Source: an uncultured Eubacteriales bacterium (GTDB lineage Bacteria > Bacillota > Clostridia > Oscillospirales > Oscillospiraceae). Taken from it: a stretch of 10,399 bases of DNA. Below are positions 1 to 6,933 of this stretch, piece by piece. The position numbers and the translations under genes are program-made. The stretch lies in NCBI GenBank assembly GCA_900546075.1, contig URBH01000063.1:1-10399 (forward strand), written 5' to 3'. Position 1 is the first letter of the stretch. Each line of letters starts with the position of its first letter. Under the pieces are notes generated by a model. The model ran no database searches, had not been told where the DNA came from, and saw nothing but the letters and a program-made list of their open reading frames with translations.

Positions 1-12
1 ACACCATTTTAT

Positions 13-45
13 CCTGCGAATCCTTCGCAGGCCGCCGGTGGCGGC
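13..45. repeat. Tandem GC-rich hairpins of an intergenic repeat element
   Basis: Two perfect hairpins sit back to back. The first has the stem CCTGCGAA (13-20), a TCC loop (21-23) and TTCGCAGG (24-31). The second has GCCGCC (31-36), a GGT loop and GGCGGC (40-45). Just upstream, bases 1-12 (ACACCATTTTAT) look like the right arm of an AT-rich hairpin whose left arm lies outside the window. Further weak stems follow: CGGC/GCCG at 74-84 and TGCTG-AAA-CAGCA at 90-102, with a 7-T run at 66-72. The same order, an AT-rich hairpin followed by a GC-rich hairpin with a TCC loop, recurs at 10360-10399. I read this as an intergenic repeat (REP/BIME-like or RNA element). No gene is seen in 1-221. Confidence 0.6.
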
Positions 46-106
46 GAGAAATGTAGGGACTTACGTTTTTTTGCGGCTGCGCCGTTGGCTGCTGAAACAG
101 CATCCG

Positions 107-133
107 AATAAAACGGTTTTTAACCGTTTTATT
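107..133 (-). terminator. Perfect 12-bp AT-rich hairpin, probable terminator after garR
   Basis: AATAAAACGGTT (107-118) pairs perfectly with AACCGTTTTATT (122-133) around a 3-nt loop. Read on the minus strand it lies about 90 nt after the garR stop codon, and its 3' arm carries the run TTTTATT, so it can act as an intrinsic terminator. The structure is symmetrical and could work in both directions. It may also be the right-hand boundary of the multi-hairpin element that fills 1-133. Bases 134-221 are AT-rich and hold nothing I can identify. Confidence 0.6.
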
Positions 134-221
134 GAAAACTAGTATTAGCAATGCTGTTGATAGAAAAATATTTTCGACAATCATTAAAAATATGCTTATG
201 CCTGTTTTACCCGTCCTCGGC

Positions 222-1097
222 TCAGCGCCCGATTTTGATACCGGTCAGACGCTCGTAATATTTGGCAATGGCGCTGTGGTCGCTGCCGCCGCAGTCATTG
301 TTGTGCAGCCATTGCAGGATTTCCTGAACGGACGCGGTCATGGGGACAGGCGCACCCACGGCGTGGGCGCAGTCCAGGGCGTTGTTCAGATCCTTGATAT
401 GCAGGTCAACCTTGAAGCCGGGCTTGTCGTTGCCCGCAATCATCATAGGTCCCTTGGCGTCCATAACGGTGGAACCGGCGAGACCGCCGCGGATGGCTCG
501 GTACACCACCTCGGGGTCAACCCCGGCCTTCTGCGCCAGGGTGAACGCCTCGGCCACCGCCTGGATGTTGCAGGCGACGATGATCTGGTTGGCAAGCTTC
601 GTGGTGTTGCCCGCGCCCACGTCGCCGCAGAGGGTCACGGAAGCGCCCATTGCGGCGAGGACGTCCTTGCAGGTATCGAAAACCGCCTGCTTGCCGCCCA
701 CCATAAAGCTCAGCGTGCCATCGACGGCCTTGGGCTCGCCGCCGGAAACGGGAGCATCCAGCATCTCGATGCCCTTCTCCGTCAGAACCCCGCCAATTTC
801 CTTGGAGACCACGGGGCTGATGGAGCTGCAATCGATAAAAATCTGACCGGCGTGCATGTAGTTGACCACGTCGCCCAGCATGACCTCCTTAACCTGGGGG
901 CCGTTGGGCAGCATGGTGATGATGATTTCGCTGTTCTCCGCCAGCTCCTGACGGGAAACGGCATGGGCGCCGTCCTTCGCCAGCTCCTCCATAGGTGCCT
1001 TGCTGCGGTTGTTTACCCAAACCTCATGGCCTGCCTTCAGCAGATTTCTGACCATGGGCTTGCCCATGATGCCAAGACCAATAAATCCGATTTTCAT
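222..1097 (-). CDS. garR: 2-hydroxy-3-oxopropionate (tartronate semialdehyde) reductase
   Basis: This 291-aa protein matches the length of GarR/GlxR (about 294 aa). The family reduces tartronate semialdehyde to D-glycerate with NAD(P)H in the cytoplasm. Visible features are the N-terminal Rossmann dinucleotide motif GFIGLGIMGKPM (residues 4-15), the substrate-loop motif DAPVSGGEPKA (114-124), the catalytic lysine in GNTTKLANQ (K167), the stretch AIRGGLAGSTV (201-211), HIKDLNNA (233-240) and the C-terminal DHSAIAKYYERL. The GEPKAVDGTLS and GGLAGSTVMDAK stretches resemble E. coli GarR as I remember it more than 3-hydroxyisobutyrate dehydrogenase. The start at 1097 is chosen because GGGAGGGA lies just upstream and the Rossmann motif follows at once; the frame stays open further upstream but adds a 27-residue extension without family character. 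A promoter at 1177-1205 and a hairpin at 1254-1287 suggest it is transcribed apart from the operon upstream. It could serve glyoxylate or glycerate metabolism, or detoxify another small semialdehyde. Confidence 0.9.
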   Translation of the reverse strand: MKIGFIGLGIMGKPMVRNLLKAGHEVWVNNRSKAPMEELAKDGAHAVSRQELAENSEIIITMLPNGPQVKEVMLGDVVNYMHAGQIFIDCSSISPVVSKEIGGVLTEKGIEMLDAPVSGGEPKAVDGTLSFMVGGKQAVFDTCKDVLAAMGASVTLCGDVGAGNTTKLANQIIVACNIQAVAEAFTLAQKAGVDPEVVYRAIRGGLAGSTVMDAKGPMMIAGNDKPGFKVDLHIKDLNNALDCAHAVGAPVPMTASVQEILQWLHNNDCGGSDHSAIAKYYERLTGIKIGR

Positions 1098-1176
1098 ACG
1101 ACATTCCCTCCCGCAAAAAATCGCAGTTGCTGAGCGTCCTTTCTTATGATCGCGCTGTTTCCAAGTATGTGCAAAC

Positions 1177-1205
1177 ATTGTAGCCGATGAAATGGATTCT
1201 GTCTA
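1177..1205 (-). promoter_or_regulatory. Candidate sigma-A promoter for garR
   Basis: On the minus strand the -35 hexamer TAGACA (1200-1205) and the -10 hexamer TACAAT (1177-1182) are 17 bp apart, each one mismatch from consensus. Transcription would start near 1170 and leave a leader of about 73 nt before the ATG at 1097. An imperfect dyad ATTCT-N10-AGAAT (1196-1215) overlaps the -35, and GTTTCC-N8-GCAAAC (1158-1177, plus-strand reading, one mismatch) lies at the predicted start. Either could be an operator, but neither matches a site I recognise. Confidence 0.5.
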
Positions 1206-1253
1206 TTCGTAGAATGACCAAATATGACGCACAAAATTCGGGCGGACAGGCCG

Positions 1254-1293
1254 AAACGGAGGATTCCAAAAAAGGAATCCTCCGTTTGTTTTT
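1254..1293. terminator. Strong perfect hairpin between the operon and garR
   Basis: AAACGGAGGATTCC (1254-1267) pairs perfectly over 14 bp with GGAATCCTCCGTTT (1274-1287) around a 6-A loop. On the plus strand the stem is followed by GTTTTT, the canonical intrinsic-terminator pattern. On the minus strand it lies 8 nt after the stop of the isomerase-like gene, but its only U tract is the TTT within the arm. It most likely ends the nucleoside operon and also stops any plus-strand transcription running antisense to garR. Confidence 0.75.
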
Positions 1294-1295
1294 GA

Positions 1296-2489
1296 TCAGC
1301 CCCTGAAAAACTCGTCAATGACTTCCTTCCAGTCGCCCTTGATGATCATGTGGTGGTTGCTGATGGGGTGGCCGGAGAAATATCCCGTGCCGTCCTGGAG
1401 CTTTAAGCGCATCTGCGTCCGGCACAAATCCGGGCGGTGCATGGTTTCCAGCAGCTCCGCTCTGCCCGCATAGTACCGCTCCATGCTGTCGTCGCACTTA
1501 AAAATCGTCACGGACTGCACCGCCAGATCGCCGGAGACCGCCACACCGATTCCCGACTCGAAGTGGGTCACAAGATGGTAGCTGTCCGGCATGTTGATGG
1601 GCAGCGTGCAGTGGGCGAAGATGATCTCGCTCTTTTCCGGATCCATGCAGCTGGGATTGGCCATAAAGCCGGCCTGACCGGTCAGGGCTTCCAGCACAGC
1701 CATGCTGACGAGGCTCTTCTGGTCGCCCTCACAGGCCGCCGGGATTCCCTCCGCGTTGAGCAGTGCCAGCGCCAGACAGCCGGTGGTGTGGATGCGTCCC
1801 AGCAGATCAAAGCACTTGACGGTCACGCCGGTCAGATCGTACTTGGCAATCAGACGCTTCAGCGCACCGTATACCTGAAGCGCTTTGTCCACTTCCTGCG
1901 GATCAAAGCCCTTGGTTTTCAGCTCCTTGGTGTAGGCGTTTTCCGGGTAGCCGCCCTTGTGGAATTCCTCGACAACCTCTTCCAGGTCAAACATTCTGCA
2001 TTCCATGCCGCTGAGGGCTTTCAGCTTGTCGAAATCCACGTCGCTGGCAATCAGGCCGCCGGGTTCGCCGAAGCAGCCGAGCTTCATGTGAGACAGCTTT
2101 TCTCTCGCTTCCGCCACCCGCTTCAGGACGTTCAAGCGTCTGGCAATTGCCTCGGGGGTTCCGTGGAGGATTTCGCCCTTCAGGCCCTTTTCCTGTAAGA
2201 AGCCCATAATCTCCATGGCCGCCGCAAGAGAGTTATAGGCGGGTGTGGTCAGCAGAATGTAAGGCTCATGCGTCTGCTGATAGGACGCCGCAAAGCCCGG
2301 CTCCGCGCCGCCGGATGCGATGAAGTACACCGGCAGCGGCTGCGCCCTGACCTCGTCCATCTCCGCACACACGACCTTCTCCCCCAGCGCCTTGCTCAGA
2401 TTGCCCAGAAATTCCGCGCCGTAGTTCGGAACGTTGGCATCGTTGCAGTCCGAAGGTCCCATCAGAAATTTAACTTTCAGTTCTCCCAT
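1296..2489 (-). CDS. L-fucose/arabinose isomerase superfamily protein (COG2407-like)
   Basis: This 397-aa cytoplasmic protein resembles the short 'L-fucose isomerase and related proteins' group, not the roughly 590-aa FucI. Family members interconvert aldoses and ketoses using a divalent metal. The likely metal-ligand region is CEGD (E254, D256), followed by FAHC (H293), HFESG (H309) and a C-terminal NHH near residues 378-380 with GDWKEVIDEFF. The N-terminal half has alternating strands and helices typical of the Rossmann-like domain. The ATG at 2489 is chosen because AGGTG lies 6 nt upstream; a GTG 9 nt earlier (2498) is possible but would overlap that ribosome binding site. The gene begins 13 nt after the nucleoside hydrolase stop, so it is translationally coupled and last in the operon. 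Acting on a pentose released by the upstream glycosidases is a reasonable inference, but the sugar is unknown. Confidence 0.75.
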   Translation of the reverse strand: MGELKVKFLMGPSDCNDANVPNYGAEFLGNLSKALGEKVVCAEMDEVRAQPLPVYFIASGGAEPGFAASYQQTHEPYILLTTPAYNSLAAAMEIMGFLQEKGLKGEILHGTPEAIARRLNVLKRVAEAREKLSHMKLGCFGEPGGLIASDVDFDKLKALSGMECRMFDLEEVVEEFHKGGYPENAYTKELKTKGFDPQEVDKALQVYGALKRLIAKYDLTGVTVKCFDLLGRIHTTGCLALALLNAEGIPAACEGDQKSLVSMAVLEALTGQAGFMANPSCMDPEKSEIIFAHCTLPINMPDSYHLVTHFESGIGVAVSGDLAVQSVTIFKCDDSMERYYAGRAELLETMHRPDLCRTQMRLKLQDGTGYFSGHPISNHHMIIKGDWKEVIDEFFRG

Positions 2490-2502
2490 AAAATTCACCT
2501 CA

Positions 2503-3447
2503 TCAGCAGACCCGCAGGGTCTTGTACATGTAATGCTTGAACTTGTTGGCGTACAGCTTACTGCAAATATAGACGTTCGGCTCCTTGCCGGTTACATTGC
2601 ACCGATCGACGATCACGTTTCCGTAGCCGGGGCCGTTGGAGACGTCCACCTCGCAGAAATACTTATCGCAGGTTTCGATGCACTCGGGATACAGCGCCGC
2701 CGCCACAGCCGAGGGGTCGGCCATATCCAGGTAGCTGTCGCCGAATCGCTCGCTGTTGAGTACCATCAGCTGACGGTTGCAGTCGATGGCGAACTTGCCC
2801 AGAGGGCCGCTTTTCTGAATTTCGTCGATCTCCGAGGGAATCAGCATGGCGTCGCCCAGGCAGGCGTCCCAGCCCACCAGAACCAGTTGCTCAATTCCCG
2901 CGTCCACGACGATCTTCGCCGCTTCCGCGTCCTGCCAGATGTTGAACTCCGCCAGGGGCGTCGCGTTGCCGACACCGAGACCCGCGCTTCCCATGCACAC
3001 GATCCGTCCGGCCTTCTTGACGGCTTCCTTATCCAGGCGAATTGCCAGGGCAAGGTTGGTCAGGGGTCCCAGGGCGATGATGTCGATCTCCCCCGGCTCG
3101 CTTGCTTTCAGCGCTTCCAGCATCCGAATGACGCCGTTGCCCTCGCCGATTTTCAGCCGGTGAGGAACCAGACCGATATCGCCCATTCCGTCCTCGCCAT
3201 GGGTCTCCGCGGCATACTGCATGTCCCGCAGCAGCATATCAATCGCGCCCATGTATACCGGCGGCTCGTAAGTACCGGCGTGTTCAATGGTGGTCAGGGT
3301 ATTGATGGCCGCCTGCTTACAATTGACGTTACCGGATACGGTCGTACACATAATGACCTCGAAATTGGGGTCATTCAAGACCATTGCAATGGCCACTGCG
3401 TCGTCCGAGCCGCAGTCCGTGTCGATGATCAGTTTTTTCCTGTCCAT
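2503..3447 (-). CDS. Nucleoside hydrolase (IunH/Cf-NH family)
   Basis: This 314-aa protein has the usual length of inosine-uridine-preferring nucleoside hydrolases, which cleave the N-glycosidic bond of ribonucleosides to base plus ribose. The N-terminal calcium/ribose motif is DTDCGSDDA (residues 9-17), with D11, D15 and D16 as expected ligands. HG at 83-84, LGPLTN (126-131, T130), AEFNIWQDAEAA (166-177, N169) and D244 in ADPSAVAA complete the calcium and sugar site. The His that precedes the last Asp in group I enzymes (HDP) is Ala here (A243), so base protonation must differ or the substrate is unusual. The ATG at 3447 is supported by GGAGG 7 nt upstream; the frame stays open to a GTG at 3531, but that adds 28 residues overlapping the tenA-like gene. 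Only 2 nt separate it from that gene's stop. Family assignment is firm; substrate is open. Confidence 0.87.
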   Translation of the reverse strand: MDRKKLIIDTDCGSDDAVAIAMVLNDPNFEVIMCTTVSGNVNCKQAAINTLTTIEHAGTYEPPVYMGAIDMLLRDMQYAAETHGEDGMGDIGLVPHRLKIGEGNGVIRMLEALKASEPGEIDIIALGPLTNLALAIRLDKEAVKKAGRIVCMGSAGLGVGNATPLAEFNIWQDAEAAKIVVDAGIEQLVLVGWDACLGDAMLIPSEIDEIQKSGPLGKFAIDCNRQLMVLNSERFGDSYLDMADPSAVAAALYPECIETCDKYFCEVDVSNGPGYGNVIVDRCNVTGKEPNVYICSKLYANKFKHYMYKTLRVC

Positions 3448-3449
3448 GT

Positions 3450-4166
3450 TCAGTCCTCCAAGGTGGTGAATTTTCGGGGAAAAATAGAATCCAGCGGCCA
3501 GGTCGTCATATTGTGGTACATATCCTGCCACTGCAAAATCTCGTAATTGCAGCTCGTCGCAAAAATTTCCAGAAGCCGCGCCTGCTCCCGGGGCGTTTTA
3601 TTGGCGCAGAGCTTGTTCACCATGCGGATCTCGTTCTCCGTCTTGGCAACGTATTCGTCGCCCACGTAGAACGCGATCCACTTATAAAATTTGTTGTCCT
3701 CGGGAAGCGTACACTTTGGCAGCAAATCCTCGCCGAAAAAGCGGTAGAGAATGTTGCAGGGGAACAGCGCCATCATGCACTCCGCAAGACTTCCCTGCTC
3801 CGCGCACATCAGCTGGAACGCGGTGTAGGAGCGCTTTCCCGGCGCTTCGATGACGGCGTCCATTTCCTCCAGCGTCGCGCCAATCTCCTTCGACCAGAAG
3901 TTCCGGTTTACCATGACCGTGCCTTCCATGGTGTTTTTCACGATGGGGTACCAATCCTCCATTTCCTGAAAACAGGTACACTTGGAGAAGGCCACCGCCC
4001 AGCACCGGGTGTAGTCCAGCAGATACTGGTGGTTCTGCAAAATCTGGAACCGGAAGCGCTCGTCCGACATGGTGCCGTGGAGGATGTCCTGCATATGCTC
4101 CGTCTGCTCGATGACCGCGCAAACCGCCCTGATCACGGGAACCAGCTTTTCCTCATAAAAACCCAT
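3450..4166 (-). CDS. TenA-family (thiaminase II-like) C-N hydrolase
   Basis: This 238-aa all-helical cytoplasmic protein belongs to the TenA/THI-4 family, which hydrolyses aminopyrimidine products of thiamine breakdown (and thiamine itself) to HMP. The N-terminal GT...F..Q..QYL..Y.R pattern (residues 31-54), the nucleophilic cysteine in ALFPCNILY (C137, equivalent to C135 of B. subtilis TenA), Y114 (equivalent to Y112) and the C-terminal glutamate in CNYEILQW (E209, equivalent to E205) are all present. The aspartate of the QDxYYL motif that contacts the pyrimidine amino group (D44 in B. subtilis) is Asn here (N45). Equivalences are from memory of the B. subtilis sequence. The start at 4166 has GGGAGGGA 6 nt upstream. 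The gene lies 19 nt after the phosphorylase stop and 2 nt before the nucleoside hydrolase start. An aminopyrimidine or N-glycoside other than the classical substrate seems likely. Confidence 0.82.
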   Translation of the reverse strand: MGFYEEKLVPVIRAVCAVIEQTEHMQDILHGTMSDERFRFQILQNHQYLLDYTRCWAVAFSKCTCFQEMEDWYPIVKNTMEGTVMVNRNFWSKEIGATLEEMDAVIEAPGKRSYTAFQLMCAEQGSLAECMMALFPCNILYRFFGEDLLPKCTLPEDNKFYKWIAFYVGDEYVAKTENEIRMVNKLCANKTPREQARLLEIFATSCNYEILQWQDMYHNMTTWPLDSIFPRKFTTLED

Positions 4167-4185
4167 TGCGTTTCCCTCCCGGCGG

Positions 4186-4938
4186 TTATTTTGCTTTGCT
4201 GTCTTCGATCAGCAGCTTCACGGCGTCACAGGCCACCTCAATGGTGTGGTCGTTCATGCTGCCGTAGGCCATGATGGCCCCCGCCTTCACGCCGCGAATG
4301 AGCGACACGATGAAAATGCCCGCGCACTCCATCTCGGACGCCATGACGCGGCTCTTTTCCCAGGCCTTCCAGCGGGAATGGAGACGGTCGCTGTTTGGCA
4401 TACTGTCCGGGTCATGCTGGCCGTAGAAGGAATCCTTGGACTGACCGATTCCCTCTTCGAAGCGGTAGCCCTTGGCCTGTGCCGCCCGCACCAGCGCGTC
4501 CGTCACGTGACGGTCTGCGATGGCGGGGTATTCGATGGGTACATAGTGTACCGTCGTTCCCTCATCCCGCACGGCCGCCGTGATGACCACGCCCTCTAAG
4601 CTCTCGTCGTAGCTTTCCGGGCAGAGACGGCCGCAGGTTCCCACGCGGATAAACACCTCCGCGCCGCAGTGGATCAGCTCCTCCACGGCAATGGCCGCAG
4701 AGGGACAGCCCATGCCGGTGCTGCAAACGGACACCTTTTCCCCGTTCAGAGTTCCCGTCCAGGTTTTGTGTTCCCGGTTGTGGGCGACCAGCACAGGATT
4801 GTCAAAATGCTTCGCGATCAGATCCGTCCGGAAGGGGTCGCCCGGGAGAATGACATACTTTCCGATATCGCCTTTTTTGCAGCAGATGTGATACTGCTGC
4901 CCCTTTGCGTTTAAGGTTTCCTTACTTTGAATTGCCAT
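4186..4938 (-). CDS. udp: Uridine phosphorylase-family nucleoside phosphorylase
   Basis: This 250-aa protein matches Udp in length (E. coli 253 aa) and in motif order. Udp cleaves uridine with phosphate to uracil and ribose 1-phosphate. Visible are LPGDPFRTDLI (residues 31-41, phosphate loop), the STGMGCPSAAIAVEEL stretch (73-88), the phosphate-binding arginine in IRVGTCG (R98) and the ribose-binding SEMECAG (201-207). In the base-binding segment FYGQHDPDSMP (171-181) the Gln is kept, but the Arg two residues later in E. coli Udp (R168) is Asp here. I remember a similar segment from Gram-positive Udp homologues, so this may be a subfamily trait. The ATG at 4938 follows AAGGAGA by 9 nt; an upstream extension would be a basic stretch. 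The gene overlaps the MFS stop by 17 nt. Activity on other nucleosides is possible. Confidence 0.87.
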   Translation of the reverse strand: MAIQSKETLNAKGQQYHICCKKGDIGKYVILPGDPFRTDLIAKHFDNPVLVAHNREHKTWTGTLNGEKVSVCSTGMGCPSAAIAVEELIHCGAEVFIRVGTCGRLCPESYDESLEGVVITAAVRDEGTTVHYVPIEYPAIADRHVTDALVRAAQAKGYRFEEGIGQSKDSFYGQHDPDSMPNSDRLHSRWKAWEKSRVMASEMECAGIFIVSLIRGVKAGAIMAYGSMNDHTIEVACDAVKLLIEDSKAK

Positions 4939-6127
4939 ACGAAGATATCTCCTTTTCCGACGTAACCGCATTTACCAGAATGGAGGATGCCAGCATCAGA
5001 ACCACCGTCGCCAGCGCATAGTAGAACGCGCAGCCCACGCCAAACACGCCCACCAGCGCGCCGGAGAGAATAGGCGTCATAATGTCCGAAATGCCCCCGG
5101 CGATTGCCACATAAGAGCTGGCAACACTGATTCGCTTATAGCCGATCCGGGTGGTAATCGCCACGAACAGGCTGAACATGACCCCCAGAAACGTTCCGGC
5201 AATAAACAGACTGATAAAATAAATTTCTGTTCTATGAAAGGCAATGGCCGCCGCCAGAGCGACCATACCGACGATGCTGTTGACGATGACGATGATCCGT
5301 TCCTTTACCCTTTTCAGTATCCAGGTAAAGGCGAAGGAGCCGATCACGCCGCCCACATTATAGATCGTCAGCAGGAATGCCGCGTTGGCTTCCGAAATTC
5401 CCATGCTCTGGGCAAAGCTTGCGGTGTACAGGGAAAGCACATTCACCGCGCCGCTGTAGCAGGCAACGCCGATCAGCGCGCCGGCGTAGGCCAGCCAGAG
5501 CTTTTTGGTATACAGGGGCTTGACCTGTTCCTGTCCTTCCCGGGTTTCCGCCGCCTTCGTCTGCTTTTCCAGCTTCACAAAGGGCAGGCAGGCCAGAAGA
5601 ATCAGCGCAATCGCCGTCAGCACGTAAAACGCGCCGTAGAACGGAAGTCTCTCCGACAGCATCACGCCGATCAGAAACGGCATTGCAAAGCTTCCCACGC
5701 AGAAGAACGCCTGTCCTGCACTCAGCGCACCGGCGTAATTATTCCGGCAGGAAATGCTGAGCATCAGCGGGCAAACGGCATCCTCCGCGCCCATGCCGAC
5801 GCCGCCCAGGAAGGCCGCCGCCATCCCCGCATAGTAATTGGGGAACAGCGGGATGCCCACGAAATAGACGCAGGTCGCCAGCACCGAAATGGCATACACC
5901 GCTTTCGCGCCGATTTTCTCCACCAGTCTTCCCGTCAGTCCCACCGTGGACACACGGCCGATGGCAAAGGAGGACCCCAGAAGCACCACCGCGTCCATGG
6001 TTCTGCCGTAGACGCCGATGAGCTGGGTCAGGCTGCTTCCCACCAGAAGCGCCCCCGCGCCCACCAGAAAATACAGGCCGAAAGCGAGAATGGTAATAAG
6101 GCTGCTGTTTTTGCGCATCGCCGTCAA
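4922..6127 (-). CDS. Major facilitator superfamily permease
   Basis: This 401-aa integral membrane protein has about 12 hydrophobic segments split by a charged central loop (roughly residues 186-209), the standard MFS fold. The conserved cytoplasmic loop between TM2 and TM3 is recognisable as GRVSTVGLTGRLVEKIGAK (57-75). A TTG at 6127 with GAGG 8 nt upstream is preferred as start, because the in-frame ATG at 6118 has no clear ribosome binding site; the difference is three residues. The TTG overlaps the stop of the upstream ATPase gene (TTGA). The gene overlaps the phosphorylase start by 17 nt. Within the operon it could import a related nucleoside or export the unused base or sugar. No motif defines the substrate or direction. 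Confidence 0.82.
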   Translation of the reverse strand: MTAMRKNSSLITILAFGLYFLVGAGALLVGSSLTQLIGVYGRTMDAVVLLGSSFAIGRVSTVGLTGRLVEKIGAKAVYAISVLATCVYFVGIPLFPNYYAGMAAAFLGGVGMGAEDAVCPLMLSISCRNNYAGALSAGQAFFCVGSFAMPFLIGVMLSERLPFYGAFYVLTAIALILLACLPFVKLEKQTKAAETREGQEQVKPLYTKKLWLAYAGALIGVACYSGAVNVLSLYTASFAQSMGISEANAAFLLTIYNVGGVIGSFAFTWILKRVKERIIVIVNSIVGMVALAAAIAFHRTEIYFISLFIAGTFLGVMFSLFVAITTRIGYKRISVASSYVAIAGGISDIMTPILSGALVGVFGVGCAFYYALATVVLMLASSILVNAVTSEKEISSYGNSK

Positions 6128-6933
6128 CCCAATTTCCTCATGATCTCGTCCACCGCGTCATCGATATGGATGATCTTCTTCTCGATTCCCAGCGTCTTAC
6201 ACACGCGGCTGACATAGGGCTGCTTCAGCATGGCATAGTCCAGAGCCTCCAGATCCCAGAAGATTTCCTCCGGGGTTCCCTCTTTTACGACCTTTTTCTT
6301 CGCCATGATGATCACCCGGTCAAAATTCTCCGCCACGAATTCCATATCGTGGGAGATCGTGATGATGGTCTTGCCCCGCGCCTGCATGGTTTTCAGAATC
6401 TGGGACAGCCGTCGGTTGCCATCGATGTCCTGACCGGCGGTGGGTTCATCAAAAATCAGGATTTCCGTTCCCATGGAAATAACGGCGGCGATGGTGACGA
6501 ATTTCCGCACGGAAAGGGGCAGATTCATGGGATTTTCGCTCCGGTAGATGTCCATTCCGGTAATCTTCAGGGCATCCTCTACCCGACTGTCCTCTTCCTC
6601 CATGCTCAGTTTCATGTTCTTGGGGCCGAAGCGAACCTCCTCCTCCACCGTTGCGTGGAAGATCTGGTCGTCCGGGTTCTGGAACACGTAGCCCACGATG
6701 CGGGAGACCTGCGCCGTGGTATAATCCTTTGTGTTCATGTCCCCCACCAGGACGTCGCCCTTGGTCGGGCGGAGCAGACCGTTGATCATCTTGACCGTGG
6801 TGGTCTTGCCCGCGCCGTTCTGGCCGACAATGGCCACGTTTTCGCCGCCCTTGATGTCGATGCTCACGTCATCCACTGCCAGGAAGCCTCCGGGATAGGA
6901 GAAGCTGACATTTCGCAAGCTCAAATCCTTCAT
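6124..6933 (-). CDS. ecfA2: ECF transporter ATPase with degenerate signature motif (EcfA2-like)
   Basis: This 269-aa ABC ATPase has Walker A GQNGAGKTT (residues 37-45), Q-loop FQNPDDQIF (84-92), Walker B ILIFDE (158-163) and the switch His in SHD (H195). Where the LSGGQ signature should stand it has LPLSVRK (138-144), so both glycines and the glutamine are lost. In ABC dimers the signature of one subunit closes on the Walker A of the other, so one of the two composite ATP sites should be atypical. Together with the preceding gene it would energise the ECF complex at the inner face of the membrane. The ATG overlaps the stop of the preceding ATPase gene (ATGA), with GGGAGGGA 6 nt upstream. Confidence 0.88.
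   Translation of the reverse strand: MKDLSLRNVSFSYPGGFLAVDDVSIDIKGGENVAIVGQNGAGKTTTVKMINGLLRPTKGDVLVGDMNTKDYTTAQVSRIVGYVFQNPDDQIFHATVEEEVRFGPKNMKLSMEEEDSRVEDALKITGMDIYRSENPMNLPLSVRKFVTIAAVISMGTEILIFDEPTAGQDIDGNRRLSQILKTMQARGKTIITISHDMEFVAENFDRVIIMAKKKVVKEGTPEEIFWDLEALDYAMLKQPYVSRVCKTLGIEKKIIHIDDAVDEIMRKLG

Noticed and set aside
132..1133. Long plus-strand open frames opposite garR and, likewise, opposite most of the minus-strand genes
   Set aside because: They are antisense shadows caused by GC-rich third positions in the real genes. Their translations are low-complexity and rich in His, Gln, Gly and Arg, with no family motifs and no ribosome binding sites.
1200..1229. Second copy of the regulator operator at the garR promoter
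   Set aside because: AATGAC-like half-sites occur in the same orientation (AATGACC and TATGACG) but do not form the palindrome found at 9595-9612.
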